A stretch of 14,308 nt of DNA from an uncultured Asticcacaulis sp. (GTDB lineage Bacteria; Pseudomonadota; Alphaproteobacteria; Caulobacterales; Caulobacteraceae): contig CAMLIY010000060.1 of assembly GCA_946480125.1 (NCBI GenBank), positions 1 to 14,308 on the forward strand, written 5' to 3'. Each line of letters begins with the position of its first letter. Positions within the stretch are counted from its first letter, which is position 1. Made by a program: the position numbers and the translations under genes. This document shows, piece after piece, positions 7,692-14,308 of this stretch. The notes below the pieces were generated by a model, which was not told the DNA's origin, ran no database searches, and saw only the letters and a list, made by a program, of their open reading frames with translations.

Positions 7692-7751
7692 CCAAATCGG
7701 GTCTCGCTTAATAAGGCGTAAGCTCACTTAAATATTCGGGGAAATGTCGTT

Positions 7752-8414
7752 ATGTTAGATCACAGGATTGAAGTAGATTCGCCTGCGCCGTTTATTTTAT
7801 CGCAGGCTGCATGTCACTCTTTGTTGCAACCGCAATTTGAAGACGTTAATCGCTATGAAATAGAAAAACTCTTTTCCGTTTTTATGGAGCGTGATCAAAG
7901 GGCACGCTTTCTTCTTACAACTGAACACGAGCTTTATATTGCGAATGCGAAGGCGCGTGAGATGATTGAAGCGGGACAAATTTCATTTGATGCAAGAGGG
8001 CATTTACGATTTGTGTCTCCGCGAGCGCAGCTCAGTGTTAACGAAGTACTTTTAGCAGCAAATAAGACAGTAAATCGCTATCATTACAAAATTATTCGTG
8101 TGATGGATAGCGAATGGTGCTGCATTCAAGCCAGAATGCTAGAATGCCCTACACCCTATATTGAACTTTCTATTCAACACGCCTGCGACACTACCGTCAA
8201 TGACCTGACTCCACTTACTGAAGCTTTTGGATTAACCTTAACAGAAGGTAAAGTTTTAAGAGGCATAACTCAGGCCAGGTGCCCGAAAGCCATTGCAATA
8301 GACAATGAAATCTCAGTGCACACAGTTCGCGCTCATATTCGAAGTATATTTGCCAAGATGGGCACACATAGCGCAGCAACAACCTTATCACTTGTGCACG
8401 CACTTACATCTTAA
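7752..8414 (+). CDS. LuxR-type HTH transcriptional regulator
   Basis: A 220-residue DNA-binding protein. The C-terminal ~65 residues form a LuxR/FixJ-type helix-turn-helix: LTLTEGKVLRGI (161-172), then IAIDNEISVHTVRAHIRSIF (181-200) and AKMG (201-204), corresponding to the family's 'LTxxExxVL...IAxxlxxSxxTVxxHxxxIxxKlG'. The N-terminal ~140 residues do not show a phosphoacceptor receiver domain; the stretch RARFLLTTEHELYIANAKAR hints at a PAS-like sensor fold, which is tentative. GGGGAA (7738-7743) precedes the ATG by 8 bases. The gene is clearly more AT-rich than its neighbours (19 of 60 bases G/C in 8041-8100), suggesting recent acquisition or relaxed composition. It lies downstream of the FNR-type box and 73 bases before the Crp/Fnr gene on the same strand. 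Pilus genes are a plausible target by position only. Confidence 0.8.
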   Translation: MLDHRIEVDSPAPFILSQAACHSLLQPQFEDVNRYEIEKLFSVFMERDQRARFLLTTEHELYIANAKAREMIEAGQISFDARGHLRFVSPRAQLSVNEVLLAANKTVNRYHYKIIRVMDSEWCCIQARMLECPTPYIELSIQHACDTTVNDLTPLTEAFGLTLTEGKVLRGITQARCPKAIAIDNEISVHTVRAHIRSIFAKMGTHSAATTLSLVHALTS

Positions 8415-8449
8415 ATTGATTTTAAATTGGCGATCATATGCATTTTTCG

Positions 8450-8463
8450 TCAAATTTATTTGA
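8450..8463. promoter_or_regulatory. palindrome upstream of the Crp/Fnr gene
   Basis: TCAAATTTATTTGA is a perfect palindrome of 6-base arms around TT, about 25 bases before the Crp/Fnr ATG. It overlaps a TTGAT half-site (8460-8464) whose partner at the correct spacing, ATAGA, fits only three of five bases. It could be an autoregulatory site, but AT-rich DNA makes such palindromes fairly common. Confidence 0.3.
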
Positions 8464-8487
8464 TATATATAGAATACGGAGTGTTTC

Positions 8488-9228
8488 ATGTCCATTGAAC
8501 TGAACATACTCAGGAAAATGCCGTTGTTCAGCGACATGGATACGCCTAATATTTTGGATTTAATGTCTCATTGTCAGTACAACCTAACAAATAAAGGCAA
8601 CTATTTATATACAAGCGGCGACAGTGTTAAATATCTGCACGTCATTTGCAGAGGGGTTGTGCAAACCCTGCATATAACACCTTTGGGTCATGAAATTACA
8701 GGCGGCCTGGTATCGGCGGGTAATTGCGTCAACGCAGACGATATCGCCGCATTCAGATGTAAACACTACCTGTCTGCGCGTGCGGTCGAAGATGTACAAA
8801 CCCTGCGAATTCCGATCACCTGGATACGTGAGATAATCAGCCGCGACCGCTTCATTTCAAGATTGATAACCGAATTGAGCGACCAGCTCCACCGTAGCCA
8901 TAAGGAGGTTCAGCAGCACCTCTCCGTATCGGCTGTACAACTTGTTGCCTGCCATTTGCAGGAACTGTGTGTCCAGCACAATCTCGACCCATCCGGCTTT
9001 ATGCTGCCCTACCCCAAGGCGCTCATTGCTTCGCGTCTTCATATGGAGCAAGAAACCTTTTCCCGTGCGCTCAAAGGTTTACGCTCGGTGGGCGTTGTCA
9101 TCAACGGCATGCATGTCAGCTTTACCGACCTGGATCATTTAAAAGCCTTTGTTTGCGAAAATTGCGCTTTTGCAGAAGACTGTATTCCTCGCGCGGTACT
9201 TTCGAGCCTGCCACGCCAGCCCAAATAA
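8488..9228 (+). CDS. Crp/Fnr-family regulator with C-terminal Cys cluster
   Basis: A 246-residue regulator. Residues ~14-115 form the cyclic-nucleotide-binding-like beta roll (GNYLYTSGDSVKYLHVICRG, then LGHEITGGLVSAGNCV), closer in style to FNR than CRP. A long dimer helix follows, then a winged helix whose recognition helix has E189-T-F-S192-R193, the E-x2-S-R pattern with which FNR reads TTGAT half-sites. The N-terminal Cys cluster of E. coli FNR is absent. Instead the C-terminus carries CENCAFAEDC (Cys223, Cys226, Cys232; C-x2-C-x5-C). Bacillus subtilis Fnr is known to bind its 4Fe-4S cluster through a C-terminal Cys trio, so oxygen or redox sensing is a reasonable inference. Six other Cys residues (29, 54, 80, 91, 155, 161) are available as further ligands. 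GGAG (8478-8481) is 6 bases upstream of the ATG. It may be cotranscribed with the luxR-type gene. Confidence 0.85.
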   Translation: MSIELNILRKMPLFSDMDTPNILDLMSHCQYNLTNKGNYLYTSGDSVKYLHVICRGVVQTLHITPLGHEITGGLVSAGNCVNADDIAAFRCKHYLSARAVEDVQTLRIPITWIREIISRDRFISRLITELSDQLHRSHKEVQQHLSVSAVQLVACHLQELCVQHNLDPSGFMLPYPKALIASRLHMEQETFSRALKGLRSVGVVINGMHVSFTDLDHLKAFVCENCAFAEDCIPRAVLSSLPRQPK

Positions 9229-9250
9229 CGGACCCCCTGGAAGGGTTCCG
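9229..9250. terminator. possible terminator hairpin between convergent genes
   Basis: CGGACCC (9229-9235) can pair with GGGTTCCG (9243-9250) with one bulged T and a 7-base loop, directly after the regulator stop and before the convergent mocA-type gene. No T-run follows on the plus strand, so intrinsic termination is uncertain. Confidence 0.3.
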
Positions 9251-9294
9251 CCGCCCCCGTATTATTATAAGACACAGACCTCAACCGCATAGAT

Positions 9295-9870
9295 TCACCC
9301 AGGCTGGGCACGGTTAAGATCTGCAACCGTGTCAATATCGCAGAGTTCCCCGGCATCCGCCTCTATCCAGGTGACCTCAGTCAATCGGCTGGCAAAAACA
9401 TGCCGTGCGCCCTCGTCGCCCCTAAGAGATATCAGGTCGTGAAAATAATCACGCCCGAAGAGAACGGGGGGAGATGCATTGCCGTGATTTCTTGAAACCA
9501 CCAGGGCGCGCGGCCCTTTTGCCGCAAAAATCATCGCCTCAATGTGGCGGCGACTGACAAAGGGCATGTCCGCCAGAATAATAATGACCGCTTTCATATT
9601 GCGTAGCGCGCTTACGCCTGCCGAGAGGTTATCCCCCAGCCCCGCCCGTTCGCCGGCCGCAATGACTTCAAAGCCGCAGCGGGAAAGCAAGGGCTTTATT
9701 GTGGCGTTGGCAACGGCAATGCGTGCGCCCCAGGTCATGGGGGTCAACCTATGGGCCATATGCAGGCCCAGCGGCATGCCGTTTAATTCGGCCAGCAATT
9801 TATCGCTGTGCCCGAAACGGTCTGAGCGTCCGCCTGCCATTAATAATAAGGCTATCTGGTCAGGCTTCAT
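9295..9870 (-). CDS. mocA: molybdenum cofactor cytidylyltransferase (MocA-like)
   Basis: A 191-residue nucleotidyltransferase of the MobA/MocA fold. The N-terminal loop LLMAGGRSDRFGHSDKLL (about residues 9-26) is the NTP-binding signature with the catalytic Lys; ILADMPFV (about 98-105) carries the metal-binding Asp; the later SPPVLFG, GDEGAR and DIDTVADL elements are typical of MocA-type enzymes, which attach CMP to molybdopterin to make the dinucleotide cofactor. The start ATG at 9870 is preferred over the adjacent GTG (9873) because AGGA (9881-9878) lies 7 bases upstream. It is divergent from an aldehyde oxidase operon of the PaoABC class, whose catalytic subunit uses the cytosine dinucleotide cofactor. 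This context supports MocA over the GTP-using MobA. Some related proteins act on other substrates, so the nucleotide specificity remains inferred. Confidence 0.8.
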   Translation of the reverse strand: MKPDQIALLLMAGGRSDRFGHSDKLLAELNGMPLGLHMAHRLTPMTWGARIAVANATIKPLLSRCGFEVIAAGERAGLGDNLSAGVSALRNMKAVIIILADMPFVSRRHIEAMIFAAKGPRALVVSRNHGNASPPVLFGRDYFHDLISLRGDEGARHVFASRLTEVTWIEADAGELCDIDTVADLNRAQPG

Positions 9871-10011
9871 CACAATATCCTGTCAATACGCATGCGCCGA
9901 AATCATAGGCGAAAATATATCAATCGATGCAAACCATTTCTGCGTTTATAATCGATCTTTTATGGTGTTCGGGTGCTTAGTGCACACTTATGATCGGGAT
10001 TGGAGACGGCC
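9871..10011. promoter_or_regulatory. divergent promoter region mocA / paoA
   Basis: This 141-base spacer must hold the promoters of both divergent units. A TATAAT at 9947-9952 could be a -10 for the oxidase operon, with a weak -35 (TCGATG, 9924-9929) at 17 bases. The 7-base word AATCGAT occurs twice, at 9922-9928 and 9950-9956, 28 bases apart and flanking or overlapping these elements, so it could be a repeated operator. Start sites are not determined. Confidence 0.35.
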
Positions 10012-10698
10012 TTGTCAGCCTCAAATAATTTACCGCTTAACCGGCGCGACGTTCTATTGGCAACCGCGGCCTCCGCTGCCCTTACAGGCACGACGGCACA
10101 GGCGGCCGCCGTAAATACGGTGCCGCAGATATCCGCCCCTATAACATCTGCAATCAACCTCAGGGTCAATGGACGCGCACAATCGCTCAGTCTCGACCTG
10201 CGCACCACCTTGCTGGACGCTCTGCGCGAGCATCTGCACCTGACCGGCACCAAGAAGGGCTGCGATCATGGTCAGTGCGGGGCCTGCACGGTCATCGTCA
10301 ATGGCCGCCGGATCAATTCCTGCCTGTCCCTTGCCATCATGCACGAAGGCGACGAGATACAGACCATAGAGGGCCTGGGCACACCGGAAAACCTACACCC
10401 GATGCAGGCAGCGTTTATCAAGCATGATGGTTATCAGTGCGGCTATTGCACGCCCGGCCAGATTTGTTCAGCCGTATCGGTCTTGAAGGAAATCGAAGCG
10501 GGCATTCCCAGCCATGTCAGCGCCGACCTCACGGCTGATTCTGAGGTCACGGTCGATGAACTGCGCGAACGCATGAGTGGAAACATCTGCCGCTGTGGCG
10601 CCTATTCCAACATCATCGAGGCAATCAGCGAAGTGTCAGGCAGCGAAGTGTCAGGCAGCGAAGTGTCAGGCAGCGAAGCATCGGGGAAGGTAGCATGA
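10012..10698 (+). CDS. paoA: periplasmic aldehyde oxidase, 2Fe-2S subunit (PaoA-like)
   Basis: The iron-sulfur subunit (228 residues; E. coli PaoA is about the same) of a xanthine-oxidase-family aldehyde oxidase. A twin-arginine signal ([16 protein letters not shown], then AQAAA) exports the folded complex. The plant-type 2Fe-2S domain has [12 protein letters not shown] plus the later SC (Cys84, 89, 92, 104), and the helical 2Fe-2S domain has QCGYCTPGQ and ICRCG (Cys143, 146, 193, 195). No ATG is available: TTG at 10012 is chosen because GGAG (10002-10005) stands 6 bases upstream; TTG at 10000 is possible but lacks a site. The C-terminus ends in an unusual SEVSG repeat encoded by a 15-base tandem repeat. 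The stop overlaps the next start (ATGA). The oxidase would transfer electrons from aldehyde oxidation onward; the natural acceptor is unknown. Confidence 0.88.
   Translation: MSASNNLPLNRRDVLLATAASAALTGTTAQAAAVNTVPQISAPITSAINLRVNGRAQSLSLDLRTTLLDALREHLHLTGTKKGCDHGQCGACTVIVNGRRINSCLSLAIMHEGDEIQTIEGLGTPENLHPMQAAFIKHDGYQCGYCTPGQICSAVSVLKEIEAGIPSHVSADLTADSEVTVDELRERMSGNICRCGAYSNIIEAISEVSGSEVSGSEVSGSEASGKVA
10627..10686 (+). repeat. 15-bp tandem repeat at the paoA 3' end
   Basis: Three perfect copies of AGCGAAGTGTCAGGC (10627-10641, 10642-10656, 10657-10671) and a fourth diverged copy (10672-10686) encode Ser-Glu-Val-Ser-Gly three times and Ser-Glu-Ala-Ser-Gly once. The unit is a multiple of three, so copy changes keep the frame and the ATGA junction with the next gene. 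Confidence 0.95.
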
Positions 10699-11663
10699 GA
10701 TCCTTTACCTATCAGCGCGTTACTTCGCCCGCCGAAGCCGCGGCCGCCGCGGCCCGGACACCTGGCGCCAAATTCATCGCCGGCGGCACCAACCTGCTCG
10801 ACCTGATGAAGCTGGAGATCGAAACTCCGCCGCATCTGATCGATGTCAATGGCCTGTCACTCGACAAGATCGAGGAAACGAAAGACGGCGGCTTGCGCAT
10901 CGGCGCCCTGGTGCGCAATACCGATCTGGCGGCGGATAATCGTGTGCGCCGCGATTATGCCGTGCTTTCCCGCGCCCTGCTGGCCGGCGCTTCCGGGCAG
11001 TTGCGCAACAAGGCGACGACCGGCGGCAATCTGCTTCAGCGCACACGATGCCCCTATTTCTACGACACCAATCAGTCCTGCAACAAGCGCCAGCCCGGCA
11101 GCGGCTGTGCGGCCATCGGCGGCTTCAGCCGCCAGCATGCCGTGGTTGGCGGCAGCACGTCGTGCATCGCCACGCACCCCAGCGATATGGCCGTGGCCAT
11201 GCGTGCGCTTGATGCCACGGTCGAAACAGTGGGGCCGGATGGCCAGACGCGCCGCATCGCCATCGCCGCTTTCCACCGTCTGCCCGGCAGCACGCCTCAA
11301 ATTGAAACCACGCTAACCTCCGGCGAACTGATCACCGCGGTTACCCTGCCAAAACCTGTCGGCGGCACCCATATCTACCACAAGGTCCGCGACCGGGCCT
11401 CCTATGCCTTCGCCCTCGTCTCAGTGGCCGCCGTCATCCAGAAAGAAGGTACTGGCCGGATCGCCCTGGGCGGCGTGGCCCACAAGCCCTGGCGCATGAC
11501 GGCAGCGGATGCACAGATTCCCAATGGCGCGGCGGCTGTCTCCGCCAAGCTGTTCGCCGAGGCTGTGCCGACGCCGGAAAACCAATTCAAACTCACCCTG
11601 GCCGAGCGCACGATCGGTCTGGTTCTCAATGAAGCTCTGGCCCTCAACGCAGCAAAGGGCTGA
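10695..11663 (+). CDS. paoB: periplasmic aldehyde oxidase, FAD subunit (PaoB-like)
   Basis: The flavin subunit (322 residues; E. coli PaoB is about the same) that passes electrons from the molybdenum site and iron-sulfur centres to FAD. FAD-binding signatures are [13 protein letters not shown] (27-39) and [13 protein letters not shown] (107-119). The insertion with Cys119, Cys129, Cys138 and Cys157 ([22 protein letters not shown]) matches the additional 4Fe-4S site known from PaoB and absent from ordinary xanthine dehydrogenases; this is a key reason for the PaoABC call. No signal peptide is present, as expected if it is co-exported with the Tat-signal-bearing PaoA. The ATG overlaps the paoA stop by four bases and GGAAGG precedes it. 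The paoC gene begins two bases after its stop. Confidence 0.9.
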   Translation: MRSFTYQRVTSPAEAAAAAARTPGAKFIAGGTNLLDLMKLEIETPPHLIDVNGLSLDKIEETKDGGLRIGALVRNTDLAADNRVRRDYAVLSRALLAGASGQLRNKATTGGNLLQRTRCPYFYDTNQSCNKRQPGSGCAAIGGFSRQHAVVGGSTSCIATHPSDMAVAMRALDATVETVGPDGQTRRIAIAAFHRLPGSTPQIETTLTSGELITAVTLPKPVGGTHIYHKVRDRASYAFALVSVAAVIQKEGTGRIALGGVAHKPWRMTAADAQIPNGAAAVSAKLFAEAVPTPENQFKLTLAERTIGLVLNEALALNAAKG

Positions 11664-11665
11664 TC

Positions 11666-13858
11666 ATGAAGTTCGACACCCCCGCCACAACCAATCCCAT
11701 CGACCAACTCAAGGTCATCGGCAAACCGACCGATCGTATCGACGGTCCGCTCAAAACCACCGGCACGGCGCCCTATGCCTATGAGCATAACGATATCGGC
11801 ACACCGGCCTACGGCTATATTGTCGGCGCCGGCATCGCCAAAGGCCGCATCGCTTCGATGGATATAACGAAGGCCAGCGCCGCCCCCGGCGTCATCGCCA
11901 TCGTTACCGCGGAAAACGCCGGCACGCTCGCCAAAGGTAATTTCAATACCGCCAAACTGCTGGGCGGACCGGACATCGAGCACTATCATCAGGCTATAGC
12001 CCTTGTGGTCGCTGACACCTTCGAGCAGGCGCGCTCGGCCGCGCAACTGGTTCGCGTTCGCTACGCCAAGGCCAAGGGCGCCTATGATCTGGCTGCCGCA
12101 AAGGCCACGGCCACCAAACCCAAGGACAGTGAAGACGCGATTGTCGGTGATTTCACCGCCGCCTTTACAGCGGCACCGGTCACGCTCGACGCCACCTATA
12201 CCACGCCCGATCAGTCCCATGCCATGATGGAGCCGCACGCTTCGATCGCTGCCTGGGACGGCGGCAAGCTGACCCTGTGGACCGCCAACCAGATGATTAA
12301 CTGGAGCAAGGGCGATGTGGCGAAAACCCTTGGCATTGCCCCTGAAAATGTCCGGCTGGTCTCGCCCTATATCGGTGGCGGGTTCGGCGGCAAGCTGTTC
12401 GTCCGCGCCGATGCCATACTGGCGGCGCTCGGCGCAAAAGCCGCCAAACGCCCCGTAAAAGTCACCCTGCCGCGCCCGCTCATGTTCAACAATACCACCC
12501 ACCGGCCGGCCACCATCCAGCGTATACGTATAGGCGCTGATGCGGACGGCAAGATAACCGCCATCGCTCATGAAAGCTGGTCAGGCGATCTGCCGGGAGG
12601 CGGACCGGAAACCGCCGCGGAACAATCCAAGCTGCTCTATGCCGGGGCTAATCGACTGATGGCGACGCGTCTGGCCGTGCTTGACCTGCCCGAAGGCAAT
12701 GCCATGCGGGCGCCGGGCGAAGCGCCGGGCCTTATGGCACTGGAAATCGCCATGGATGAAATGGCTGAAAAGCTGCGCATGGACCCGATTGAATTTCGTA
12801 TCCGCAACGATACCCAGGTTGATCCCGCCAAGCCGGAGCGGCCATTTTCCCAGCGTCAGTTGATCAAGTGCCTGCAAACCGGCGCGGAGACATTCGGCTG
12901 GTCGAAGCGCAATCCGCTGCCAGGCAAGACGCGTGAGGGCGTGTGGCTGAAGGGCATGGGCGTCGCCTCGGCCTTCCGCAACAACCTGACCATGAAGTCG
13001 GGCGCCCGTGTGCAATTGACGCCGCAAGGCACGGTGATCGTCGAGACCGACATGACCGATATCGGCACCGGCAGCTATACGATCATCGCCCAGACGGCCG
13101 CCGAAATGATGGGCGTGCCGATCGAAAAGGTCACGGTCAGGCTGGGGGATTCCGATTTCCCGGTCTCCGCCGGATCGGGCGGTCAGTGGGGCGGAAACTC
13201 CTCGACGGCCGGCGTCTACGCCGCCTGTATGAAGCTGCGCGAGGCGGTGACTGCCGCGGCGGGCCTCGATCCGCAGCGCGCCGTCTTCGCCGATGGCAAG
13301 GTACGTGCCGGCAACAAGAGCATTTCACTGGCCACGGCCGCCGGCAGCGCCGGATTGACGGCCGAGGACAGTATCGAATTCGGTGATCTGGCAAAAAAAT
13401 ACCAGCAATCGACCTTCGGCGCGCATTTCGTCGAGGTGGGCGTCAATGCCGCGACAGGCGAAATCCGTATTCGCCGCATGCTGGCGGTGTGCGCTTCAGG
13501 TCGCATCCTCAATCCCAAATCCGCCCGCAGCCAGGTGATTGGGGCCATGACCATGGGGACCGGGGCAGCGCTGATGGAGGCGCTCGCCGTCGATCAGCGC
13601 GTGGGCTATTTCGTCAATCATGACCTGGCGGGGTATGAAGTGCCGGTCCATGCCGATATCCCGCACCAGGACGTTATCTTCCTCGATGAGGTCGATCCCA
13701 TGTCCTCGCCGATGAAGGCCAAGGGCGTTGGCGAACTCGGCATTTGCGGGGTGGCGGCGGCTATCGCCAATGCGGTTTACAATGCCACCGGCATACGCGT
13801 CAGGGATTACCCGATCACGCTTGACAAGCTGCTGCCGCAACTCCCGGCGTTCGCCTGA
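11666..13858 (+). CDS. paoC: periplasmic aldehyde oxidase, molybdenum catalytic subunit (PaoC-like)
   Basis: The catalytic subunit (730 residues; E. coli PaoC 732) of a xanthine-oxidase-family aldehyde oxidase. It would convert aldehydes, often aromatic, to carboxylic acids with a molybdopterin cytosine dinucleotide cofactor. Visible signatures are SPYIGGGFGGK (233-243), NAMRAPGEAPG (345-355), the cofactor-binding SGGQWGGNSSTAG region (504-516) and KGVGELG (686-692) with the catalytic base Glu690, corresponding to E. coli Glu692. Arg438 in FRNN sits at the same offset as E. coli Arg440 at the active site. No signal peptide, fitting export together with PaoA. AAGGG (11655-11659) precedes the ATG. 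It lies two bases after paoB and three bases before the paoD-like gene. Substrate identity is not deducible. Confidence 0.92.
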   Translation: MKFDTPATTNPIDQLKVIGKPTDRIDGPLKTTGTAPYAYEHNDIGTPAYGYIVGAGIAKGRIASMDITKASAAPGVIAIVTAENAGTLAKGNFNTAKLLGGPDIEHYHQAIALVVADTFEQARSAAQLVRVRYAKAKGAYDLAAAKATATKPKDSEDAIVGDFTAAFTAAPVTLDATYTTPDQSHAMMEPHASIAAWDGGKLTLWTANQMINWSKGDVAKTLGIAPENVRLVSPYIGGGFGGKLFVRADAILAALGAKAAKRPVKVTLPRPLMFNNTTHRPATIQRIRIGADADGKITAIAHESWSGDLPGGGPETAAEQSKLLYAGANRLMATRLAVLDLPEGNAMRAPGEAPGLMALEIAMDEMAEKLRMDPIEFRIRNDTQVDPAKPERPFSQRQLIKCLQTGAETFGWSKRNPLPGKTREGVWLKGMGVASAFRNNLTMKSGARVQLTPQGTVIVETDMTDIGTGSYTIIAQTAAEMMGVPIEKVTVRLGDSDFPVSAGSGGQWGGNSSTAGVYAACMKLREAVTAAAGLDPQRAVFADGKVRAGNKSISLATAAGSAGLTAEDSIEFGDLAKKYQQSTFGAHFVEVGVNAATGEIRIRRMLAVCASGRILNPKSARSQVIGAMTMGTGAALMEALAVDQRVGYFVNHDLAGYEVPVHADIPHQDVIFLDEVDPMSSPMKAKGVGELGICGVAAAIANAVYNATGIRVRDYPITLDKLLPQLPAFA

Positions 13859-13861
13859 GCC

Positions 13862-14308
13862 ATGACCATACGCCCTGAATACGCTGATTTTGCCCAGACC
13901 GGACAGGCTCGCGAAATCAAGCCGCCGCATTATGCCGATTATGTTCTGGAAGACCTTTTGGCTTGGCGTAAACAAGGCCTGGGCACGGCCTTGGTAACGC
14001 TTGTCGGCATTGACGGGTCTTCACCGCGACCTCTGGGCAGCCAGATTGCCGTCGCCAGTGATGGGCGCGCTGTAGGGGCGGTGACGGGCGGATGCGCCGA
14101 GCAGGCTATTGTGCTCGATGCGCTCTCCGCCATGGCGCGCGGCCGTAATCATATCGAGTTGTACGGCAAAGGCTCCCGCTTCAAGGATATCGTTCTGCCT
14201 TGCGGATCAGGCGCTTATATGTATTTCGACGTGACACTCAGTGACAAGTCGCTCGATACGCTTGTTGAGGATCATCGCGCCCGACGTCTGACTCGTTATC
14301 AATGCGAA
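13862..14308 (+). CDS. paoD: XdhC-family molybdoenzyme maturation factor (PaoD-like), partial
   Basis: The first 149 residues of an XdhC/CoxI-family protein; the gene runs off the right end of the window. The family element GSSPRPLGSQIAVASDGRAV and the following VTGGCAEQAI (N-terminal XdhC domain with the conserved Cys) are clear, as is LPCGSG later on. XdhC-family proteins bind the molybdenum cofactor, help its sulfuration and insert it into the apo-enzyme; E. coli PaoD does this for PaoABC and is cytoplasmic. The gene begins three bases after paoC in the same operon, matching the E. coli paoABCD order. No strong ribosome-binding site is obvious, so coupling to paoC translation is likely. 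The C-terminal domain (Rossmann-type in this family) is not in the window. Confidence 0.88.
   Translation, partial: MTIRPEYADFAQTGQAREIKPPHYADYVLEDLLAWRKQGLGTALVTLVGIDGSSPRPLGSQIAVASDGRAVGAVTGGCAEQAIVLDALSAMARGRNHIELYGKGSRFKDIVLPCGSGAYMYFDVTLSDKSLDTLVEDHRARRLTRYQCE

Larger units (their letters stand above)
7530..7751. other. AT-rich regulatory intergenic region
   Basis: This 222-base gap separates the pilus operon from the luxR-type gene and is strikingly AT-rich: in 7561-7620 only 15 of 60 bases are G or C. It holds an FNR-type box (7571-7584), an inverted repeat CAAAATTC/GAATTTTG (7665-7691) and a short stem GCTTA/TAAGC (7706-7723). A -10-like TTAAAT lies at 7606-7611. No T-rich hairpin terminator for the pilus operon is visible. 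Confidence 0.6.

Noticed and set aside
8416..8420. TTGAT directly after the luxR-type stop as a second FNR box
   Set aside because: The partner half-site at the proper spacing does not resemble ATCAA, so only a chance half-site remains in AT-rich DNA.
9910..9923. ATCAA in the mocA/paoA spacer as an FNR box
   Set aside because: The opposite half-site (CGAAA) matches TTGAT at only one of five positions.
11402..12571. A 389-codon open frame on the minus strand opposite paoB/paoC
   Set aside because: It is antisense to two well-supported enzyme genes, has low-complexity Gly/Arg-rich content without domain signatures, and is a usual by-product of GC-rich codon bias.

Overview
The window looks like chromosomal DNA of an alphaproteobacterium. 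The gene families and layout are reminiscent of Caulobacteraceae (for example Asticcacaulis), but that placement is inferred from protein style and moderate-to-high GC, not from a marker gene. No rRNA, tRNA, CRISPR array, insertion sequence or integrase is visible. No stretch over 300 bases lacks a gene.

Layout. (1) 11-2301, minus strand: two overlapping membrane-protein genes, a DUF4129-type protein followed by a DUF4350-type protein. They look like the tail of a MoxR ATPase/DUF58/DUF4129/DUF4350 cluster. (2) 2405-2707, minus: a small unrecognised gene with a GTG start and a strong ribosome-binding site. (3) 2941-7529, plus: a compact chaperone-usher pilus operon of pilin, chaperone, Cys-free usher and a two-domain putative tip subunit. 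A strong hairpin lies between the pilin and the assembly genes. (4) 7530-9228, plus: a regulatory block with an AT-rich intergenic region and luxR-type gene, followed by a Crp/Fnr-family regulator. (5) 9295-9870, minus: a molybdenum-cofactor cytidylyltransferase (MocA-like). (6) 10012-14308, plus: a periplasmic aldehyde oxidase operon of the E. coli PaoABCD type. It encodes a Tat-exported 2Fe-2S subunit, an FAD/4Fe-4S subunit, a molybdenum catalytic subunit and an XdhC-family maturation factor cut by the window end.

How the parts fit. Blocks 5 and 6 form a coherent molybdoenzyme locus: MocA would make the molybdopterin cytosine dinucleotide form used by the PaoC class, PaoD would insert and protect it, and PaoABC would oxidise aldehydes in the periplasm. 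Blocks 3 and 4 suggest a surface pilus next to its own regulators. The most interesting signal is in block 4. The Crp/Fnr protein has an FNR-like recognition helix (E-x2-S-R) and a C-x2-C-x5-C motif at its C-terminus, rather than at the N-terminus as in E. coli FNR. A perfect FNR-type operator, TTGAT-N4-ATCAA, lies between the pilus operon and the luxR-type gene. Together they suggest an oxygen- or redox-responsive circuit that may govern the LuxR-type regulator and perhaps the pilus. This is inference from sequence and has not been tested.
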